Shown: in pieces, positions 59,773 to 64,000 of the stretch
Layout: the number at the start of each line of letters is the position of its first letter
Numbering within the stretch: the first letter of the stretch is position 1
Source of the DNA: an uncultured Alphaproteobacteria bacterium
Lineage (GTDB): Bacteria; Pseudomonadota; Alphaproteobacteria; SP197
Length of the DNA: 64,000 nt
Reading direction: 5' to 3'
Assembly (NCBI GenBank): GCA_958295695.1
Contig: OY282363.1
Span: 124,001 to 188,000 of the forward strand
The notes under the pieces: model-generated
The model's input: the letters and a program-made list of their open reading frames with translations, nothing else
Databases searched by the model: none
What the model was told of the DNA's origin: nothing
Made by a program: the position numbers and the translations under genes

Positions 59773-62220
59773 GTGGTCGATCTCCCCAGCACGGCGCGGG
59801 TCGTGGTCATCGGCGGCGGCGCGGTGGGCGCCTCCTGCCTCTACCATCTGGCGAAGGCGGGCTGGACCGACGGCCTGCTGCTGGAGAAGAACGAGCTCAC
59901 GTCGGGCTCGACCTGGCACGCCGCGGGCAACGTGCCGACCTTCTCGGCGAGCTGGTCGGTCATGAACATGCAGCGCTACTCGGCCGAACTCTACCGCGGC
60001 CTGGCCGAGGCGGTCGACTACCCGATGAACTACCACGTCACGGGCTCCATCCGCCTGGCGCACTCCGAAAACCGCATGCTGGAGTTCGAGCGCGTGGTCG
60101 GCATGGGCCGCTACCAGGGCATGGCCGTGCGCACGTGCGGCCCGGACGAGCTCGGGGAGCTCTACCCGTTCCTGGAGCTCCACGACCTCGAGGGCGGCCT
60201 CTACGACCCCTACGACGGCGACATCGACCCGGCGCAGCTCACCCAGGCCCTGGCCAAGGGCGCGCGCGACCTGGGCGCCGCGGTCGTGCGCTTCTGCCCC
60301 GTCACGGGCGTGCGCCGCAAGGACGGCGAGTGGGCCGTCGAGACGCCCCGCGGCGAGGTGCGCTGCCAGATCGTCGTGAACGCCGCGGGCTACCGCGCCG
60401 GCGAGGTGGGCGCCATGTTCGGCCGCGAGGTGCCGGCCGTCGCCATGTCGCACCAGTACATGCTGACCGAACAGATCCCGGAACTGGAGGAGCACACCGC
60501 CCGGACCGGCCGCAAGCTGCCGCTGCTGCGCGACGTCGACAGCAGCTACTACCTGCGCCAGGAGAAGTTCGGGCTCAACCTCGGCCCCTACGAGCGGAAC
60601 TGCCGGGCGCACTGGATCGGCGACGACGACCCGATGCCCGAGGATTTCTCCTTCCAGCTCTACCCGGACGACCTCGATCGGCTGGAGTGGTACATCGAGG
60701 ACGCCATGGCGCGCGTGCCCCTGCTGGCGACGGGCGGCGTGAGCCGCGTCATCAACGGCCCGATCCCCTACGCGCCGGACGGCAACCCGCTGATCGGCCC
60801 GATGCCGGGCGTGCCGGACGCCTTCGAGGCCTGCGTCTTCACCTTCGGCGTCGCCCAGGCCGGCGGCGCGGGCAAGGTGCTCGCCGAATGGGCGATCGAG
60901 GGCGCGACGGAGTGGGACATGTGGTCGTGCGACCCGCGCCGTTTCACCGACTACGCCGACAGGGACCACGCCATCGCCAAGGGCGTCGAGGTCTACGGCC
61001 ACGAGTACGCCATGCACTTCCCGCACCACGCCTGGCCCGCGGGACGCGACAAGAGGGTCTCGCCGGTGCACGACACGATCCGGGCCCTGGGCGGCCAGAT
61101 GGGCGCCTACGGCGGCTGGGAGCGCGCCAACTGGTTCGCCCGGCCCGGCGACGACACCTCGGAGGAGGCGACCCAGACCTGGACCCGCGTGGGTCCCTGG
61201 TTCCCGCGCGTCGCGGAGGAGTGTCTGGCCGTGCGCGACGCGGTCGGCGTGCTCGACCTGCCGGGCTTCTCCTGGTTCCACCTGAAGGGTCCGGGCGCGA
61301 AGGACTGGCTCCGCGGCATGATCGTCGGCGGCGTCCCGAAGGTCGGCCGCATGGGCCTGGGCTACTTCGCGGACGACGCGGGCCGCATCGTCACCGAGCT
61401 CTCGATCGTCCGTCTCGACGAGGACGAGATGTATCTCGTCAGCGCGGGCGCGGCCCAGTGGCACGACCGCGACTGGCTGGCGAGGCACATCCCCGAAGGC
61501 TCCGGCATCGCGCTGGAGAACCAGACCGGCCAACGCTGCTGCGAGATCGTCTCGGGGCCCAACGCGCGCGCGCTTCTGGCCGAGATTGGCGACGCCGACC
61601 TCTCCCTGCCCTGGCTGACCTGGCAGGAGGCGACCGTCGCGGGCTGCCGGGCGCTGCTTCTGCGCGTCTCCTACGCCGGCGCGCTGGGCTGGGAGATCCA
61701 CAGCCGGGCCGCCGACACGCCGAAGGTCTACCGCGCGCTCACGGAGGCCGGGAGGAACCGCGGCCTCAGGCCCTTCGGCATGTTCGCGCTCGACAGCCTG
61801 CGCCTGGAGAAGGGCTACCGCGCCTGGAAGGGCGACCTCTCGACCGACTACACGATCCTCGAGGGCGGCCTGGAGCGTTTCGTGAAGTGGGACAAGGAGG
61901 GCTTCAAGGGCAAGAGGGCGCTGGAGAACCAGCGCCAGCAGGGCGTCCGCAAGCGCTTCGCCACCATGGTCGTGGACGCCGGCCCCTACGACGCGCCCTA
62001 CATGTCGACGGTGTGGAAGGACGGCGAGATGGTCGGCGAGACGACCTCGGGCGGCTGGGGCCACCGGATCGGAAAGTCGATCGCGCTCGGCATGGTCCGC
62101 GCGGACCTTGCCGAGCCGGGTTCCGAGCTCGAGATCGAGATGTACGGCAAGCGCTACGGCGCCGTCGTACAGCCCGACCGGCCGCTGTTCGACCCCGGCA
62201 ACGACAACCTGAGGAGTTGA
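59773..62220 (+). CDS. FAD-dependent dehydrogenase with GcvT domain (dimethylglycine/sarcosine dehydrogenase-like), 815 aa
   Basis: This family demethylates N-methylglycines with FAD, passing the one-carbon unit to tetrahydrofolate. The N-terminal DAO domain has [18 protein letters not shown] (dinucleotide fold, about 10-27) and STWHAAGN, whose histidine is the usual site of covalent FAD. The aminomethyltransferase (GcvT) half covers about 430-815, with a WERANWFA entry segment and [10 protein letters not shown] near 638-647. The start is GTG 59773. It is followed 4 bp later by a paralogue. Substrate choice among dimethylglycine, sarcosine or betaine-related amines is open. Confidence 0.9.
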   Translation: MVDLPSTARVVVIGGGAVGASCLYHLAKAGWTDGLLLEKNELTSGSTWHAAGNVPTFSASWSVMNMQRYSAELYRGLAEAVDYPMNYHVTGSIRLAHSENRMLEFERVVGMGRYQGMAVRTCGPDELGELYPFLELHDLEGGLYDPYDGDIDPAQLTQALAKGARDLGAAVVRFCPVTGVRRKDGEWAVETPRGEVRCQIVVNAAGYRAGEVGAMFGREVPAVAMSHQYMLTEQIPELEEHTARTGRKLPLLRDVDSSYYLRQEKFGLNLGPYERNCRAHWIGDDDPMPEDFSFQLYPDDLDRLEWYIEDAMARVPLLATGGVSRVINGPIPYAPDGNPLIGPMPGVPDAFEACVFTFGVAQAGGAGKVLAEWAIEGATEWDMWSCDPRRFTDYADRDHAIAKGVEVYGHEYAMHFPHHAWPAGRDKRVSPVHDTIRALGGQMGAYGGWERANWFARPGDDTSEEATQTWTRVGPWFPRVAEECLAVRDAVGVLDLPGFSWFHLKGPGAKDWLRGMIVGGVPKVGRMGLGYFADDAGRIVTELSIVRLDEDEMYLVSAGAAQWHDRDWLARHIPEGSGIALENQTGQRCCEIVSGPNARALLAEIGDADLSLPWLTWQEATVAGCRALLLRVSYAGALGWEIHSRAADTPKVYRALTEAGRNRGLRPFGMFALDSLRLEKGYRAWKGDLSTDYTILEGGLERFVKWDKEGFKGKRALENQRQQGVRKRFATMVVDAGPYDAPYMSTVWKDGEMVGETTSGGWGHRIGKSIALGMVRADLAEPGSELEIEMYGKRYGAVVQPDRPLFDPGNDNLRS

Positions 62221-62224
62221 GCCG

Positions 62225-64000
62225 ATGGCCAACCTTCCCTCCGAGGCCCGGGCGGTCGTCATCGGCGGCGGCGTCTCCGGCTGCTCCGTCGCCTACCACC
62301 TCGCCGAGCTCGGCTGGACCGACGTGGTCCTGCTCGAGCGCAAGCAGCTCACCTGCGGCACCACCTGGCACGCGGCGGGCCTCGTGGGCCAGTTGCGCGC
62401 CAGCCAGAACATGACCCGGCTGGCCAAGTATTCGGCCGAGCTCTACGTCAGGCTGGAGCGGGAGACCGGCGTCGCCACGGGCATGAGGCAGAACGGCTCG
62501 ATCACCGTGGCGCTGACCGGAGAGCGCAAGGAGGAAATCTACCGCTCCGCCTCGCTCGCCCGCGCCTTCGGCGTCGATGTCGACGAGGTGACGGCCGAGG
62601 AGGTCAAGCGGATGTACCCGCACCTCAACGTCTCCGACGTGGTGGGCGCCGTCCACCTGCCGCTCGACGGCCAGTGCGATCCCGCCAACATCGCCCAGGC
62701 GCTGGCCAGGGGCGCCCGGCAAAACGGCGCGAGGATCGCCGAGGGCGTGAAGGCGACCGCGGTGCTCCGGGACGGGGACCGGGCGGCTGGCGTCTCCTGG
62801 AAGGCGGAGGACGGAAGCGAGGGCGCGATCGCGTGCGATGTCGTGGTGAACTGCGCGGGCATGTGGGCGCGCGAGCTGGGCGCGATGTCGGGCGTCAACA
62901 TCCCGCTGCACGCCTGCGAGCACTTCTACATCGTCACCGAGCCGATCGAGGGGCTCGGCCAGGTCCCGGTGCTGCGCGTGCCCGACGAATGGGCCTACTA
63001 CAAGGAGGACGCCGGCAAGATGATGCTCGGCGCCTTCGAGCCCGACGCCAAGCCCTGGGGCATGGCGGGCATCCCCGAGGGCTTCTGCTTCGACCAGTTG
63101 CCCGAGGACATCGAGCACTTCGAGCCGGTGCTGGAAAAGGCGATCGGTCGCATGCCCATGCTGGCCGAGGCCGGCATCCACACCTGGTTCTGCGGACCCG
63201 AGAGCTTCACGCCGGACGACCGCTACTACCTCGGCGAGGCGCCGGAGCTGCGGAACTACTTCGTGGCCTGCGGCTACAACTCCATCGGCATCGTCTCCTC
63301 GGGCGGCGCGGGCATGGCGCTGGCCCGGTGGATCGACGACGGCGAGCCGCCCTTCGACCTCTGGGAAGTCGACATCCGCCGCGTGCAGCCGTTCCAGAAA
63401 AGCCGGCGCTACCTGGAGCGGCGGGTGAGCGAGACGCTCGGCCTGCTCTACGCCGACCACTTCCCCTACCGCCAGCCCGAGACCGCGCGCGGCGTGCGGC
63501 GCTCGCCCGTCCACGGGCACCTCAAGGCGCGCGGCGCCTGCTTCGGCGAGACCGCGGGCTGGGAACGCGCCAACTGGTTCGCGCCCGAGGGCGCGACGCC
63601 GGAATACCGCTACTCGTGGAAGCGCCAGAACTGGTTCGGCTACGCCAGGGAGGAGCACCTCGCCGTGCGCACCGGCGTGGGCCTCTTCGACATGACCTCC
63701 TTCGGCAAGATCCGCGCCGAGGGCCGCGACGCCGCCGGCGCGCTCAACCGCATCTGCGGCAACGACATCGACGTCGAGACGGGCGGGCTGGTCTACACCC
63801 AGTTCCTGAACCGCAAGGGCGGGATCGAGTGCGACTGCACGGTGACGCGCCTTTCGGAGACCGCCTTCCTGATCGTCACGCCGGGCGCGACGCTGATGCG
63901 CGACCTGGCCTGGCTGAGGCGCAACACGCCCGGGGACGCCCATGTCGTCTACACGGACGCGACCGCCTCCGAGGCCGTGCTCTGTCTCATGGGACCGAAG
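62225..64000 (+). CDS. Second FAD/GcvT-domain dehydrogenase, partial (runs off the window)
   Basis: This is a paralogue of the preceding gene. It starts at ATG 62225 with [20 protein letters not shown] and the [12 protein letters not shown] covalent-FAD motif. The DAO domain is complete and ends around residue 370. The GcvT half begins with [12 protein letters not shown], then [12 protein letters not shown], and is open at 64000 after about 592 residues. The TWHAAGL form is closer to canonical dimethylglycine dehydrogenase than its neighbour. The two may handle successive demethylations. Confidence 0.9.
   Translation, partial: MANLPSEARAVVIGGGVSGCSVAYHLAELGWTDVVLLERKQLTCGTTWHAAGLVGQLRASQNMTRLAKYSAELYVRLERETGVATGMRQNGSITVALTGERKEEIYRSASLARAFGVDVDEVTAEEVKRMYPHLNVSDVVGAVHLPLDGQCDPANIAQALARGARQNGARIAEGVKATAVLRDGDRAAGVSWKAEDGSEGAIACDVVVNCAGMWARELGAMSGVNIPLHACEHFYIVTEPIEGLGQVPVLRVPDEWAYYKEDAGKMMLGAFEPDAKPWGMAGIPEGFCFDQLPEDIEHFEPVLEKAIGRMPMLAEAGIHTWFCGPESFTPDDRYYLGEAPELRNYFVACGYNSIGIVSSGGAGMALARWIDDGEPPFDLWEVDIRRVQPFQKSRRYLERRVSETLGLLYADHFPYRQPETARGVRRSPVHGHLKARGACFGETAGWERANWFAPEGATPEYRYSWKRQNWFGYAREEHLAVRTGVGLFDMTSFGKIRAEGRDAAGALNRICGNDIDVETGGLVYTQFLNRKGGIECDCTVTRLSETAFLIVTPGATLMRDLAWLRRNTPGDAHVVYTDATASEAVLCLMGPK

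Noticed and set aside
59446-62262. Upstream extension of the MmeI-like reading frame to 1871 codons
   Set aside because: The extension is antisense to the FAD/GcvT dehydrogenase and is not protein-like; the conserved protein starts at 59445.
1-64000. CRISPR arrays, tRNA/rRNA genes, insertion sequences, phage attachment sites
   Set aside because: None was recognised: no regularly spaced direct repeats, no cloverleaf-like intergenic sequence, no transposase or integrase. The interspersed palindromes vary in loop and spacing and are not a CRISPR array.

Overview
The window comes from a very GC-rich bacterial chromosome, almost certainly an alphaproteobacterium of Rhodospirillales-like affinity. 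The evidence is the gene order dnaQ-coaE-aroE-maf-ppsR | hemE-hemH-hemJ-rho, an HslV with a short propeptide, the lppC/yraN/BON/gshB neighbourhood, and dense ATGA/GTGA stop-start overlaps. The carriage of phytanoyl-CoA dioxygenase, dimethylglycine/sarcosine dehydrogenase-like enzymes and several restriction systems resembles marine or symbiont lineages; that last point is inference only.

Layout. Positions 1-3.3 kb: small secreted proteins, a thermonuclease-like protein, dnaQ, coaE and a predicted DNA-binding protein behind a palindromic AT-rich regulatory region. Positions 3.3-10 kb: aroE-maf-ppsR on the minus strand diverge from hemE-hemH-hemJ-rho on the plus strand. The 363-bp gap between ppsR and hemE is where Caulobacter and Rickettsia keep their replication origin, and here it holds DnaA-box-like 9-mers and an AT-rich pyrimidine tract, so it is the best oriC candidate. 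Positions 10-17 kb: purH, an adenine methyltransferase with a decayed XamI-type endonuclease, a GNAT acetyltransferase and hslVU. Positions 17-27 kb: a nine-gene minus-strand polycistron in which every junction overlaps. It runs from a glycosyltransferase, a histidine phosphatase, a second glycosyltransferase and a deacetylase-like protein into a small membrane protein and a complete oligopeptide-type ABC importer.

Positions 27-34 kb: two more glycosyltransferases diverge from an ABC exporter-like protein with altered Walker/signature motifs and a large repeated insertion. That protein is followed by a cyclic-nucleotide-binding-domain protein and a small methyltransferase. Together with the preceding operon this looks like an uncharacterised surface-glycan synthesis and export locus. 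Positions 34-38.5 kb: a defence island with McrBC, a broken HTH gene, and an endonuclease plus a frameshifted methyltransferase and a coupled micro-ORF. Positions 38.5-42.3 kb: gshB, a BON lipoprotein, yraN and lppC, with rsmI missing from its usual place.

Positions 42.5-50 kb: metabolic genes, notably a single polypeptide containing two complete acyl-CoA dehydrogenases, then a glycerophosphodiesterase, dihydroorotase, a phytanoyl-CoA dioxygenase-like protein and an acyl-CoA synthetase. Positions 50-56.3 kb: a hendecad coiled-coil membrane protein, two unrelated amidohydrolases, a lipoprotein and a lipidated subtilase autotransporter. Positions 56.6-64 kb: an MmeI-like type IIL restriction-modification protein and two tandem FAD/GcvT-domain dehydrogenases, the last cut by the window end. 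An interspersed inverted-repeat family (about 40-bp units, often paired head to head) occupies at least seven intergenic gaps. No tRNA, rRNA, IS element or CRISPR array was recognised.
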